Positions 54,606 to 63,906 of a stretch of DNA of 64,000 bases are shown here, in pieces. Position numbers and translations under genes: made by a program. The DNA is taken from assembly GCF_026343295.1 (NCBI RefSeq), contig NZ_JAPELY010000001.1, positions 1,240,001 to 1,304,000 on the forward strand. Reading direction: 5' to 3'. The stretch's first letter is position 1. Every line of letters begins with the position of its first letter. The notes below the pieces were generated by a model. The model did not search any database, was not told the DNA's origin, and worked only from the letters and a program-made list of their open reading frames with translations. This stretch comes from Streptomyces sp. NBC_00083. GTDB taxonomy: Bacteria; Actinomycetota; Actinomycetes; Streptomycetales; Streptomycetaceae.

Positions 54606-56045
54606 ATGACCCGCATGGCCTACGCGTCCGCAGACACCCATATATCCACCCCCACCGGAACCCCCCGCACCTGGCCCGTCGTGCTGGCCGCCTGTGCGGG
54701 GCAGTTTCTTGTCGTGCTCGACGTGTCCGTCGTCAACGTCGCCCTCCCCTCCATGCGGACCGGCCTCGGCATGAGCGCGGGCGGGCTGCAGTGGGTGGTC
54801 AACGCGTACGCCATCGCCTTCGCCGGGTTCATGCTGCTCGGCGGGCGCGCGGGGGACCTCTACGGGCGCAAGCGGATGTTCCTCGTGGGGCTCGGCCTGT
54901 TCACCGCGGCCAGTCTCGGCGGCGGCCTCGCCCAGGAGGGCTGGCAACTGCTCGCCGCGCGGGCCGCGCAGGGGCTCGGGGCCGCCGTCCTCGCGCCGGC
55001 CACCCTCACCATCCTGACCGCCGCCGTCCCGGAGGGCGCCGCCCGCACCCGGGCGATCGGCACCTGGGCGGCGGTCGGCGCGGGCGGCGGCGCCGCGGGC
55101 GGACTCGTCGGCGGGGCGCTCACCGACGCCCTGTCGTGGCGCTGGGTCCTGCTCATCAACGTGCCGGTCGGCGCGCTCGTGCTGCTCGGCGCCGCGCTGT
55201 GGATCACCGAGTCGCGGGCCGACGGGCGCGTCCGCCTCGACCTGCCCGGCGCCGTCCTCGTCACGGCCGGGCTCGCGACGCTCTCGTACGGCATCGTGCA
55301 GACGGAGGCGTCGGGCTGGGCCGCCCCCGCGACGCTGGTCCCGCTGCTCGGCGGCCTCGCCCTGCTGCTCGGCTTCCTCGTCGTCGAGGCCAGGACCGCC
55401 GCGCCCCTCATGCCGCTGCGGCTCTTCCGTCTGCGGGGCGTCTCCGCTGCCAACGCCGTCATGTTCGTGTGCGGCTCCGCGATGTTCTGCACGTGGTTCT
55501 TCATGACCCTGTACGCGCAGAACGTGCTCGGCTACACCCCGCTCGGCGCCGGCCTCGCGCTCATCCCCAGCTCCCTCAGCGTCGTCGTGGGCTCGAAGCT
55601 CGCGCCCCGGATCATACCGAGGACCGGCGCGCGGAACCTGACGGTGCTCGGCATGCTGGTGACCGCGGCCGGGTTCGGCTGGCAGTCCACGATGCGCGCC
55701 GACGATCCGTACTGGCTGGCGGTCCTGGTGCCCGGCGTCCTCATGATGACCGGCGCGGGACTCGCCACAACTCCCCTTGCCGCGCTGGCCACTTCGGGTG
55801 CGGCGCCGGGTGAGGCCGGGCTCGTCTCCGGCCTGATCAACACCTCCAGGACGATGGGCGGGGCGCTGGGCCTCGCCGTCCTGTCCACGGTCGCGGCGTC
55901 CAGGACCGGACTGGTCCAGAGCGCCGAGAGCCTCACCGCCGGATACGCCCTCGCGTTCCGCGTCGGCGGATTCGTGCTGCTCGGCAGTGTGCTGCTCGCG
56001 CTGGTGTGGCTGCCCCGGGCGGCGCGCCCGGCCGTCCGCGGCTGA
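54606..56045 (+). CDS. DHA2-family MFS drug exporter
   Basis: A 479-residue, 14-TM drug/proton antiporter: motif LVVLDVSVVNVALPSMRTGLG (TM1) and motif A GGRAGDLYGRKRMFLVG are clear, and the C terminus ends cytoplasmic. Substrate unknown. ATG at 54606 (or 54615) starts a standard N terminus. Monocistronic, downstream of the repeat region. Confidence 0.9.
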   Translation: MTRMAYASADTHISTPTGTPRTWPVVLAACAGQFLVVLDVSVVNVALPSMRTGLGMSAGGLQWVVNAYAIAFAGFMLLGGRAGDLYGRKRMFLVGLGLFTAASLGGGLAQEGWQLLAARAAQGLGAAVLAPATLTILTAAVPEGAARTRAIGTWAAVGAGGGAAGGLVGGALTDALSWRWVLLINVPVGALVLLGAALWITESRADGRVRLDLPGAVLVTAGLATLSYGIVQTEASGWAAPATLVPLLGGLALLLGFLVVEARTAAPLMPLRLFRLRGVSAANAVMFVCGSAMFCTWFFMTLYAQNVLGYTPLGAGLALIPSSLSVVVGSKLAPRIIPRTGARNLTVLGMLVTAAGFGWQSTMRADDPYWLAVLVPGVLMMTGAGLATTPLAALATSGAAPGEAGLVSGLINTSRTMGGALGLAVLSTVAASRTGLVQSAESLTAGYALAFRVGGFVLLGSVLLALVWLPRAARPAVRG

Positions 56046-56085
56046 GACCGGGGCCGGGCGCGGGCCTCGCGGCCGGCGCGGTCCG

Positions 56086-56727
56086 CTACAGCCAGCCCTG
56101 CTGGCGGGCGGAGCGTACCGCCTCCATGCGGTTGCGGGTGTTGGTCTTGCCGATGGCGGACGACAGGTAGTTGCGGACCGTCGACTCCGACAGGTGCAGC
56201 TTGCCCGCGATGTCGGAGACCGTCGCCCCGTCCACCGACGCGTTCAGGACGTCGCGCTCCCGCGCGGTCAGCGGGCTCGGGCCCGCGCTGAGGGCGGCCG
56301 CCGCGAGCGCCGGGTCGATGACGGTCTCGCCGCGCAGCACCCGCCGGATCGCCTCGGCGAGGTCCTCGACCGGCCCGTCCTTCACGAGGAACCCGGCCGC
56401 GCCCGCCTCCATCGCGCGGCGCAGATAGCCGGGCCTGCCGAACGTGGTGAGGATCAGGACCCGGCAGTCCGGCACCTCCTCGCGCAGCTCGGCCGCCGCG
56501 TCGAGGCCGCTCTTGCCGGGCAGTTCGATGTCGAGCAGGGCCACGTCGGGCCGCGCCACGAGCGCCTCCGGGACGATCTTGTCGCCGGCCGAGACCTGCG
56601 CGACCACCTCCATGTCCTCCTCGAGCCCGAGCAGCAGCGCGAGCGCGCCGCGCATCATGCCCTGGTCCTCGGCGAGGAGAACGCGCACGGATTTGGCGGG
56701 TCGGTGGTCCTGGGGCATCTCGTCCAT
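56086..56727 (-). CDS. NarL/LuxR-type response regulator
   Basis: A 213-residue regulator with a complete receiver (AEDQGMMRGALALLLG, phosphoacceptor Asp in VALLDIELPGKSG, Thr in LILTTFG, Lys in GFLVKDG) and a LuxR HTH (LTARERDVLNASVDGATVSDIAGKLHLSESTVRNYLSSAI). It resembles DesR-like regulators paired with DesK-type kinases; the matching kinase is 0.7 kb upstream beyond an inserted opposite-strand gene. Confidence 0.87.
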   Translation of the reverse strand: MDEMPQDHRPAKSVRVLLAEDQGMMRGALALLLGLEEDMEVVAQVSAGDKIVPEALVARPDVALLDIELPGKSGLDAAAELREEVPDCRVLILTTFGRPGYLRRAMEAGAAGFLVKDGPVEDLAEAIRRVLRGETVIDPALAAAALSAGPSPLTARERDVLNASVDGATVSDIAGKLHLSESTVRNYLSSAIGKTNTRNRMEAVRSARQQGWL

Positions 56728-56851
56728 GGGGTCAGGCTACGGCCAGACAGCCCCGTGCCCGCGATGAGTTCTGTCGCGCCGCTCGGTCTGCCTCGTTGTA
56801 CGGAGTCCGGATCCACCGCCGTACGGATCGACCGCACCCGAGGAGATCACC

Positions 56852-57433
56852 ATGACCGCCCCCTACACCTTCGACGTCTTCTCCAGCCTCGACGGCTTCG
56901 GCGGCGTGACCGACCCCGGCTGGGGAGGCTACTGGGGCAAGCAGGGCCCCGAACTGCTCGACCACCGTCTCGCCCTGTACGGCGAGGAGCAGCGGATGGT
57001 CTTCGGCGCCACCACCTACCGGGAGTTCGCGCGGATGCTGGCGGAGAGCACCGAGGAGTCCGGGGTGCGCGACCCCTGGGTGAGCCGGATGCACACCATG
57101 CCGGCGACGGTGGTGTCGAGCACCCTGCGCGCGCCGCTCGACTGGCCCGACGCGACCGTGGTGGGCGGCGACGCCGTCGAGGCGGTCGCCCGGCTCAAGG
57201 AGGAGTCCCCGGTGCCGTTGCGCTCCCACGGCAGCCTGTCGCTGAACCGGGCGCTGATGGCGGCCGGCCTGGTCGACCGGGTCCAGGTGACGCTCTTCCC
57301 GGTGATCACCGGCCGGACCGGAGACGCCCCGGTCTTCCGCGGCGCCGACGACTTCGACCTCGAACTGCTGGAGAGCCGCACGCTGGACGGCCGCGTCCAG
57401 GAGCTGGTCTACCGGCCCGTGCTGCACCGCTGA
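56852..57433 (+). CDS. Dihydrofolate reductase/RibD C-terminal-like protein
   Basis: A 193-residue protein of the RibD_C/DHFR-like group: TFDVFSSLDGFGG at the N terminus, MVFGATTYREFARML and PLRSHGSLSLNRALMAAGLVDRVQVTLFPVITG. Such proteins bind NADPH; the substrate is usually unknown. ATG at 56852 has GAGGAG upstream. It lies on the opposite strand between a kinase and its regulator. Confidence 0.83.
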   Translation: MTAPYTFDVFSSLDGFGGVTDPGWGGYWGKQGPELLDHRLALYGEEQRMVFGATTYREFARMLAESTEESGVRDPWVSRMHTMPATVVSSTLRAPLDWPDATVVGGDAVEAVARLKEESPVPLRSHGSLSLNRALMAAGLVDRVQVTLFPVITGRTGDAPVFRGADDFDLELLESRTLDGRVQELVYRPVLHR

Positions 57434-57458
57434 GGCACGGGCGGGATCCGGGCGGACG

Positions 57459-58688
57459 TCAGGAGCGGCCGGGCGCCGTGCTCAGTTCGGCGTCCAGGGC
57501 CGTGTCCCCGGGGTCGACCGGGAGCTCGGCGCCGACCTGGAACCCGGCGCGGGGCGCGGGGCCCGCCGTCAGGGAGCCGCCGGCGGCGGCGAGGCGTTCG
57601 GTCAGGCCCTTCAGGCCGGTGCCGCCGATCCGCGGGGCCGGGGCGGGCGCGGCGGGGGCTCCCCTGCCGTTGTCGGTGACCGTCAGGGTGACCCGTTCGG
57701 GCGTGCCCTCGATGACGATCTCGCAGCGCGTCGCCGCGCTGTGGCGTACGACGTTGGTGACGGCCTCGCGGACCACCCAGCCGAGCAGCGCCTCGGCCTG
57801 CGCGGGCAGCGGCGGGCCCGACTGGCGCACCAGCGGCTCGACTTCGGCGGCGCTGAGGGCCGAGCGGGCCCGGTCGAGTTCGGTGGCGAGGCTGCCCTCG
57901 CGGTATCCGGTGACGGCCTCGCGGATCTCGGTGAGCGCCTGGCGGCCGACCGACTCGATGTCGGCGACCTGGCCGAGCGCCGCGTCCAGGTCGCGCGGCG
58001 CGATCCGGCGGGCCGCCTCGGACTTCACCACGATCACCGACAGGGTGTGGCCCAGCAGGTCGTGCAGATCGCGGGAGAAGCGCAGCCGCTCCTTCTCGAC
58101 CGCGGTACGCGCCAACTCCTGGCGCGTTTCGCGCAGTTCGCGCACCGTCTCGGAGAGCGAGAGGAGCGCGGCGATGACCATGCCGGACAGGAACGTCCCG
58201 TACGCGATGGTCATGTTGTCCCACGGGTCGCCGGTCTTGATGCCGGAGATGACGCCGACCGAGCCGGCCAGCGTGATGATGACGACGCCCAGCCGCTTGT
58301 CGCGCAGGACCGCGCCGCAGGTCAGGGAGAGCAGCGGGAAGAAGAGGAGCCAGTTCCCGCCGTAGCCGAGGCCCAGGGCGTAGGTGACGGCGGCCAGCGA
58401 GCCGAGCAGGACCAGGGTGGTGCGCTCCTCGCGGCGCTGCTTGTCGAAGGCGCGGAAGGCGACCAGGGCGTACAGCACCGCGAAGGCGACGATGCCGAGG
58501 GCGCCGAGCACCGGCTGGGCCACGTTGCCCTTGGCCACGTCGATGACGGCGCCGGTGCCCATCAGGAGCCACGGCAGGAAGGTGTAGGCGTTGGCGGGCG
58601 GCCCGGGGAAGTCGTCGGCCCTCGCGCCCCGCGCGGGCAGCTTCGGCAGCAGTGATGGCATCGCGTTCTCCCCGTACTGACGGCTCAT
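57459..58688 (-). CDS. DesK-type sensor histidine kinase
   Basis: A 409-residue membrane kinase. Five to six helices fill residues 30-165; the dimerisation box RLRFSRDLHDLLGHTLSVIVVKSEA holds the phosphorylated His, and a HATPase_c domain (REAVTNVVRHSAAT, LTVTDNGRGAP, GGTGLKGLTERLAAAGG) follows. It is transcribed with the upstream ABC transporter pair, so it probably senses a membrane or drug stress relieved by that exporter. Confidence 0.88.
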   Translation of the reverse strand: MSRQYGENAMPSLLPKLPARGARADDFPGPPANAYTFLPWLLMGTGAVIDVAKGNVAQPVLGALGIVAFAVLYALVAFRAFDKQRREERTTLVLLGSLAAVTYALGLGYGGNWLLFFPLLSLTCGAVLRDKRLGVVIITLAGSVGVISGIKTGDPWDNMTIAYGTFLSGMVIAALLSLSETVRELRETRQELARTAVEKERLRFSRDLHDLLGHTLSVIVVKSEAARRIAPRDLDAALGQVADIESVGRQALTEIREAVTGYREGSLATELDRARSALSAAEVEPLVRQSGPPLPAQAEALLGWVVREAVTNVVRHSAATRCEIVIEGTPERVTLTVTDNGRGAPAAPAPAPRIGGTGLKGLTERLAAAGGSLTAGPAPRAGFQVGAELPVDPGDTALDAELSTAPGRS

Positions 58689-58716
58689 GAGTTCCACCCG
58701 GTCCCGGTGCCGGAGC

Positions 58717-59439
58717 TCACGCGGTCCGTGCGGACCGACGGTAGGAGACCACGGCGTACGCACCGAAGACCACCAGCCAGGCCGCCATCAGCGCGATGGT
58801 GGCCGCACCCGGGGCGTGGCCCTGCGAGGTGGCCCAGCCGAGGTCGGCGAAGCGGTGGGTCGGAGTGTACTCGGCGATCGTGCGCAGCCAGCGGGGGAAG
58901 GCGTCGACCGGGAACCACAGGCCGCCGAGGATCGCGAGGCCCATCAGGCAGGCCACGTTGACGACGCCGGTGGCCTGCGCGGAGAGCCGGTAGCCGTTGC
59001 CGAGGCCCAGCATCGTGAAGGGCAGCGCCCCGACCCACAGGAGCAGCGTGAGCGCGCCCCACTGCCAGGCGTCCAGGCGCACCCCGTTGATCAGGGCGCC
59101 GGAGAGGAACACGGCGAGGATGCCGGGCAGCACCGTCACGGAGCCACTGATGGCCCGCCCGGTCACCACCTTCGTCGGCGGGAGCGGGGCGATCCGCATC
59201 TGCCGCAGCCAGCCGATCGACTTGTCGGACGCGACCCCGGTGCCGACGCCGAGGGCCGCGCCCAGCGCGCCGTAGGCCGCCATGCCGATCATCGACTGGA
59301 CCTTCCAGTCGTCGCCGTTGCCGGCGCCGCCGATGTTGGTGAAGAGCAGATACATCAGGACGGGCATCCCGATGCCGAAGATCACGAAGGAGGCGTCACG
59401 GAGCGTGCGCCGCATCTCCAGCTTGATGTACTCGACCAT
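58717..59439 (-). CDS. ABC-2 type transporter permease
   Basis: A 240-residue ABC-2 permease with six membrane helices (FVIFGIGMPVLMYLLFTNIG at the start, MLGLGNGYRLSAQATGVVNV and LGGLWFPVDAFPRWLRTIAEYTPTHR toward the end). Its start codon overlaps the ATPase stop by one base. The pair is of the DesK-linked exporter type. Confidence 0.87.
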   Translation of the reverse strand: MVEYIKLEMRRTLRDASFVIFGIGMPVLMYLLFTNIGGAGNGDDWKVQSMIGMAAYGALGAALGVGTGVASDKSIGWLRQMRIAPLPPTKVVTGRAISGSVTVLPGILAVFLSGALINGVRLDAWQWGALTLLLWVGALPFTMLGLGNGYRLSAQATGVVNVACLMGLAILGGLWFPVDAFPRWLRTIAEYTPTHRFADLGWATSQGHAPGAATIALMAAWLVVFGAYAVVSYRRSARTA

Positions 59440-60353
59440 CAGACGGTCTCGCTTTCGCGTGCGGTGAGGGAGAGGAAGGCGTCTTCGAGGCTGGCGGGGG
59501 CCACTTCGAGACGGCGTACGGCGCCCATGGCGGCGAGCGCCACCACGGTGGCGTCCGAGTCGTCGGTGCGCAGCTTGGCGCGGTCGCCGTGGATCTCGAC
59601 GGTGACCACGCCCGGGAGCAGCGACAGGCCGGCGCTCGGGGTGCCCGCGAGGTCGAAGGAGACCAGGCTGCCGCCGGCCGCCCGCTTGATCTGCTCGCCG
59701 GGCCCGTCGGCCACGATGCGGCCCTGGTCGATGACGACGATGCGGTCCGCGTTGTCGTCGGCCTCTTCGAGGTAGTGGGTGGAGAACATGACCGTGTTGC
59801 CGCGGTCGGCGTAGGTGCGCATCGACTCCCAGAACGCGCGGCGCGCCTCCACGTCCAGGGCGGCCGTCGGCTCGTCGAGCAGCAGCAGCTCGGGGTTGCC
59901 GGCCAGCGCCATCGCGAACCGGACCCGCTGGGTCTGGCCGCCGGAGAGCTTGTCGACCCGGCGGTCGGCGAAGTCGGTGAGCCCGGCGAGCGCCAGCGCC
60001 TCGGCGACCGGCATGGGCTTCGGGTACATGCTGCCGATGAAGAACACCAGCTCCCGCACGGTGACCCGGGGGATGGGGCTGCCCTCCTGGAGCATCGCGC
60101 CGACGAGCCCGTCCCGCACCGCGCGCTCCGGGCTCCGGCCGAAGATCCGCACCTCGCCGGCGTCGGGTTCGTTCAGGCCGAGCAGGAGGCTGATGGTGGT
60201 GGACTTGCCGGCCCCGTTGCGGCCGAGCAGGGCCACGGTCTCGCCGCGCCCGATGGACAGCTCGGCCCCGTTCACCGCCCGGACCGCCCCGTAGGACTTC
60301 ACCACCCCGCTGAAGCGGACCGCGGTGGCGCTCTGTGTCGTCGTCTGCGTCAT
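59439..60353 (-). CDS. ABC transporter ATP-binding protein
   Basis: A 304-residue ATPase: Walker A LLGRNGAGKSTTISLLLG, Q-loop near GAMLQEGSPIP, signature KLSGGQTQRVRFAMAL, Walker B LLLLDEPTAALD and switch His in VMFSTHYLEEAD, then a DUF4162-like C-terminal region. First gene of the leftward ATPase-permease-kinase unit. Confidence 0.9.
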   Translation of the reverse strand: MTQTTTQSATAVRFSGVVKSYGAVRAVNGAELSIGRGETVALLGRNGAGKSTTISLLLGLNEPDAGEVRIFGRSPERAVRDGLVGAMLQEGSPIPRVTVRELVFFIGSMYPKPMPVAEALALAGLTDFADRRVDKLSGGQTQRVRFAMALAGNPELLLLDEPTAALDVEARRAFWESMRTYADRGNTVMFSTHYLEEADDNADRIVVIDQGRIVADGPGEQIKRAAGGSLVSFDLAGTPSAGLSLLPGVVTVEIHGDRAKLRTDDSDATVVALAAMGAVRRLEVAPASLEDAFLSLTARESETV

Positions 60354-60473
60354 GCCCTGAACGCTACGGAGCGCCAGGGGGGTCGCCCCAGATGCGCTTG
60401 TACGGAGCTGGGCAGGACAAATGTCATGGGGTACCCCCGCCGAAAGGAGCACGGGGCGGCCCCGCCACGAGAG

Positions 60474-60488
60474 CTGACGAAGCGTCAG
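60474..60488. promoter_or_regulatory. CTGACGnnnCGTCAG-type inverted repeat (copy 4)
   Basis: CTGACGAAGCGTCAG is a perfect inverted repeat 50 bases upstream of the KstR-type box of the MaoC operon. Confidence 0.55.
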
Positions 60489-60537
60489 GAGTCTTCACAA
60501 CGGCCGGGGCGTGCGCTATACCTGGGGGCCATCGGCC

Positions 60538-60551
60538 TAGAACGCGTTCTA
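60538..60551. promoter_or_regulatory. KstR-type operator, MaoC-ADH-SDR operon
   Basis: TAGAACGCGTTCTA is a perfect palindrome and an exact match to TnnAACnnGTTnnA; a further half-site TAGAACGGGT follows directly. It is about 145 bases before the first start codon. Confidence 0.8.
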
Positions 60552-60694
60552 GAACGGGTCCGGCAGCGAGCGGATCCCGCCCCGGAACGGGTCCTCGGTC
60601 CGGTCCAGTACGACCTCGGTGGGGCCGACGGTGCGGACGGCCGCACCGAGGTCTTCTTCCCGTGCCCGCACAACGCCCAAGGAGCAGCATCCTC

Positions 60695-61549
60695 ATGCCC
60701 ATTGATGCCGCGAAGGCGCTCGCCGCCGAGCCCCGGTCCACCACCATCACCTGGGACCACAAGGACATCCAGCTCTACCACCTGGGCCTCGGGGCGGGCG
60801 CGCCGGCGACCGACCCCGACGAACTGCGCTACACCCTGGAGTCCCGCCTGCACGTGCTGCCCTCCTTCGCGACCGTCGCGGGCGCGGGCATGGGCGTGGT
60901 CGGCGGGCTCTCCGCACCCGGCATCGAGGTCGACCTGGCGGCGGTGCTCCACGGCGGCCAGGCCATCACCCTGCACCGGCCGCTGCCGGTGCGCGGCGAA
61001 GCCACCTCGACCTCGAAGGTCGCCGCCGTCTACGACAAGGGCAAGGCCGCCATCCTGGTGCTGCGCACCGAGGCCGCCGACGCGGACGGCCCGCTGTGGA
61101 CCAGCGACGCGCAGATCTTCGTCCGCGGCGAGGGCGGCTTCGGCGGCGACCGGGGACCCTCGGCCCGCGTCGAGCAGCCCGACCGCGCCCCGGACCACGT
61201 CGTCGAGCGCCCGGTCCGCGAGGAACAGGCCCTGCTCTACCGGCTGTCCGGCGACTGGAACCCGCTCCACGCCGACCCCGACTTCGCCAAGCTGGCCGGT
61301 TTCGAACGGCCCATCCTGCACGGCCTGTGCACCTACGGGATGACGCTCAAGGCCGTCGTGGACACCCTGCTCGGCGGCGATGTGACCCGGGTCCGCTCGT
61401 ACGCCACCCGCTTCACCGGAGTCGTCTTCCCCGGCGAGACCCTGCGCGTGCGGATGTGGTCGGGCCCCGGCCGGGTCCAGGTGTCGGTCACGGCCGTCGA
61501 GCGGGACGACGCACCGGTCCTCTCCGACACGGTCGTCGAGCACAACTGA
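60695..61549 (+). CDS. hsd4B: MaoC-like enoyl-CoA hydratase (Hsd4B-like)
   Basis: A 284-residue double-hotdog hydratase. The hydratase-2 motif is YRLSGDWNPLHADPDFAKLAGF with the catalytic Asp and His, followed by ILHGLCTYGMTLKAVVD. The N-terminal half (HKDIQLYHLGLGAG, GKAAILVLRTEA) and the bridge RGEGGFGGDRGP match mycobacterial Hsd4B (Rv3538), which hydrates steroid enoyl-CoA. ATG at 60695 has AAGGAGCAG upstream. First gene of a three-gene operon. Confidence 0.87.
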   Translation: MPIDAAKALAAEPRSTTITWDHKDIQLYHLGLGAGAPATDPDELRYTLESRLHVLPSFATVAGAGMGVVGGLSAPGIEVDLAAVLHGGQAITLHRPLPVRGEATSTSKVAAVYDKGKAAILVLRTEAADADGPLWTSDAQIFVRGEGGFGGDRGPSARVEQPDRAPDHVVERPVREEQALLYRLSGDWNPLHADPDFAKLAGFERPILHGLCTYGMTLKAVVDTLLGGDVTRVRSYATRFTGVVFPGETLRVRMWSGPGRVQVSVTAVERDDAPVLSDTVVEHN

Positions 61550-61603
61550 GCTTTGCTGTCCGGTACTTGTTCCGGTACGTGATGGGATCGAGGGGAGCAC
61601 ACC

Positions 61604-62680
61604 ATGCGCGCAGCCGTACTGCACGAGATAGGCCAGGACAAGCTCGACGTGGTCGACGACATGGAGGCGACCGGCTTCGGGCCGGGCAAGGTCAGACTCC
61701 GCGTCCGCGCCACCGGCCTGTGCCACTCCGACCTCTCGGCGATGAGCGGCGTCCTGCCGCAGCCCGCGCCGTTCGTGCCCGGCCACGAGGGGGCCGGGGA
61801 GGTCATCGACGTCGGCGACGGCGTGACGAGCCTGAAGCAGGGCGACCGGGTCCTGATGTGCTGGCTGCCGGCCTGCGGGGCGTGCCCGTCCTGCAGGCGC
61901 GGCCAGACCCAGCTCTGTCTGGCCGGGTTCATGAACGCCGGCACCCCCAACTTCCAGCGGGCCGGCGGCGACGTGTTCGGGTTCGCGGGCACCGGCACCT
62001 TTGCCGAGGAGGTCGTGGTCGCGGCCGGCTGCGCCGTCCCGATCCCCGACGACGTGCCGTACGAGATCGCCGCGCTCATCGGCTGCGGCGTGACCACCGG
62101 GCTCGGCGCCGCCATCAACACCGCGAAGGTGGAGGCGGGTTCGTCGGTCGCCGTCATCGGGTGCGGAGGCGTCGGCATCTCCACCATCCAGGGCGCCCGG
62201 GTGCAGGGCGCCGCCCAGATCGTCGCCGTCGACCCGGTGGCGTCGCGGCGCGAGGCGGCGCTCCGGTTCGGCGCCACGGAGGCGGTCTCGCCCGCCGAGT
62301 TCGCCGACGCCAAGCAGCGGATCACCGCGGGCGAGGGCTTCGACTACGTCTTCGAGGTGGTGGGCCGCTCCGCCACCGCCCGCACCGCGTACGAGAACAC
62401 CCGGCGCGGCGGCACCCTGTGCGTGGTCGGCGCCGGAGCCATGGACGACTACTTCCAGGTCAACATGTTCGAGCTGTTCTTCGACGAGAAGCGCATCCTG
62501 CCGTCCATGTACGGCGGCGGCGACGTGCTGCGCTCCTACGAGCGGGCCATCGCGCTGTGGCGGGCGGGCCGCATCGACCTGGAGGGCCTGATCACCCACC
62601 GGGTGCGGCTCGCCGGGATCAACGACGCGCTCGACCAGATGCGCAGCGGCGAGGCCCTGCGCACCTGCATCGAGATCTGA
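61604..62680 (+). CDS. Zinc-dependent alcohol dehydrogenase
   Basis: A 358-residue medium-chain dehydrogenase. Catalytic zinc ligands are in ATGLCHSDLSAMSG and GHEGAGEV, the structural zinc cysteines in CGACPSCRRGQTQLC, and the NAD-binding turn in VAVIGCGGVGIS. In this operon it likely oxidises a side-chain alcohol from the P450 reaction to the aldehyde used by the aldehyde dehydrogenase. 54 bases after the hydratase. Confidence 0.87.
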   Translation: MRAAVLHEIGQDKLDVVDDMEATGFGPGKVRLRVRATGLCHSDLSAMSGVLPQPAPFVPGHEGAGEVIDVGDGVTSLKQGDRVLMCWLPACGACPSCRRGQTQLCLAGFMNAGTPNFQRAGGDVFGFAGTGTFAEEVVVAAGCAVPIPDDVPYEIAALIGCGVTTGLGAAINTAKVEAGSSVAVIGCGGVGISTIQGARVQGAAQIVAVDPVASRREAALRFGATEAVSPAEFADAKQRITAGEGFDYVFEVVGRSATARTAYENTRRGGTLCVVGAGAMDDYFQVNMFELFFDEKRILPSMYGGGDVLRSYERAIALWRAGRIDLEGLITHRVRLAGINDALDQMRSGEALRTCIEI

Positions 62681-62748
62681 CCCGCCCCGCCTCGCGGTCG
62701 ACTTGCTCGACCCCGTCCGTCCACCCCGTGCGAGAGGATCCAACCGGC

Positions 62749-63693
62749 ATGGCAGCACTGCCACTTGAAGGGCTTTCCGCGATCGTCACCGGCGCCGGGC
62801 GCGGCCTCGGCCGGGCCGAAGCGCTCGAACTGGCACGGCTCGGCGCGTCCGTCGTCGTCAACGACTTCGGGCAGCCCGGCCGCGACGGCTCGGGCCAGGC
62901 GTCGGCCGGGCCCGCCGAGGAGGTCGCCGCCGAGATCCGCGCCGCGGGCGGCCGGGCCACCGCCCACACCGGTGACGTGGCCGACCACCAACAGGCCGGC
63001 GAGCTGGTGCGGTTGGCGATCGACACGTACGGCAAACTCGACATCCTGGTCAACAACGCGGGCATCCTGCGGGACCGGATGATCTTCTCGATGAGCGAGG
63101 AGGAGTGGGACTCGGTGATCCATGTGCACCTCAAGGGGCACTTCAACACCACCCACTTCGCCGCCGCGCACTGGCGTGAGCGCTCCAAGGCGGCGGGCGG
63201 CCCGGTCTACGGCCGCATCGTCAACACCTCCTCGGAGGCCTTCCTCGCGGGCTCCGCGGGCCAGCCCAACTACGCGGCGGCCAAGGGCGGGATCGTCGGC
63301 CTCACCACCTCGACCGCGCTCGCGCTCGCCAAGTACGGGGTCACCGCCAACGCGATCTGCCCGCGCGCCCGCACCCGGATGACCGAGGACGTGTTCGCCG
63401 GGTTCCAGGAGCCGGGCCGGGGGCAGCTCGACCCGCTGGCGCCCGAGCACGTCTCACCCCTGGTGGGCTATCTGGCCTCGCCGGCCGCCGCCAAGGTCAA
63501 CGGGCAGCTCCTGGTGGTGCACGGCGGCATGGTCGCGGTCATCGAACGGCCGCGGGTGGCGGCCACGTTCGACACCGCCAAGGAGGTCTTCTCGTACCAG
63601 GAACTCGACGAGCTGATCTCGCCCTACTACGCGGACCGGCCCGCGGGCGAGACCTTCGCGGCGGCCGAGGTCCTCGGGCTCAAGCACGGCTGA
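62749..63693 (+). CDS. hsd4A: SDR-family 3-hydroxyacyl-CoA dehydrogenase (Hsd4A-like)
   Basis: A 314-residue short-chain dehydrogenase. The NAD site is IVTGAGRGLGRAEAL, the NNAGILRDRMIFSM strand and active-site Ser and Tyr-x3-Lys in NTSSEAF and PNYAAAKGG are intact, and the extra C-terminal 50 residues (VFSYQELDELISPYYADRP) match the Hsd4A/MFE type. It should oxidise steroid 3-hydroxyacyl-CoA to the ketone for thiolysis. Ends 12 bases before a strong terminator. Confidence 0.87.
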   Translation: MAALPLEGLSAIVTGAGRGLGRAEALELARLGASVVVNDFGQPGRDGSGQASAGPAEEVAAEIRAAGGRATAHTGDVADHQQAGELVRLAIDTYGKLDILVNNAGILRDRMIFSMSEEEWDSVIHVHLKGHFNTTHFAAAHWRERSKAAGGPVYGRIVNTSSEAFLAGSAGQPNYAAAKGGIVGLTTSTALALAKYGVTANAICPRARTRMTEDVFAGFQEPGRGQLDPLAPEHVSPLVGYLASPAAAKVNGQLLVVHGGMVAVIERPRVAATFDTAKEVFSYQELDELISPYYADRPAGETFAAAEVLGLKHG

Positions 63694-63705
63694 ACGGGCC
63701 CGGCG

Positions 63706-63750
63706 GCGCCGAAGGCCCCCGGGGTGGTCCACCCCGGGGGCCTTCGGCGC
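63706..63750. terminator. Very strong 22-bp hairpin terminator
   Basis: A perfect 22-base inverted repeat (starting GCGCCGAAGGCCCCCGGGG) around a single central T ends the Hsd4A-like operon; it may also serve the small leftward gene. Confidence 0.85.
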
Positions 63751-63759
63751 TCTTCGCGG

Positions 63760-63906
63760 TCAGGCGGTGCTGCCCGCGTTCTCCTCGCGCCGGTGGCGTC
63801 CGTGGGGCTCCGTCACCGAATCCTCCGTCGGCGCCGCACCGCCCCGGTGCCGGCCCTCGTGGTCGTTCCCCGTCTCCAGCGGACGGGTGTCGGTCTGGTT
63901 GGACAT
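63760..63906 (-). CDS. Small hypothetical protein
   Basis: A 48-residue hydrophilic protein starting MSNQTDTRPLETGNDHEGRH, rich in Arg, His, Glu and Gly. Codon third positions are strongly G/C, supporting it as real; it stops next to the shared terminator. No function recognised. Confidence 0.5.
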   Translation of the reverse strand: MSNQTDTRPLETGNDHEGRHRGGAAPTEDSVTEPHGRHRREENAGSTA

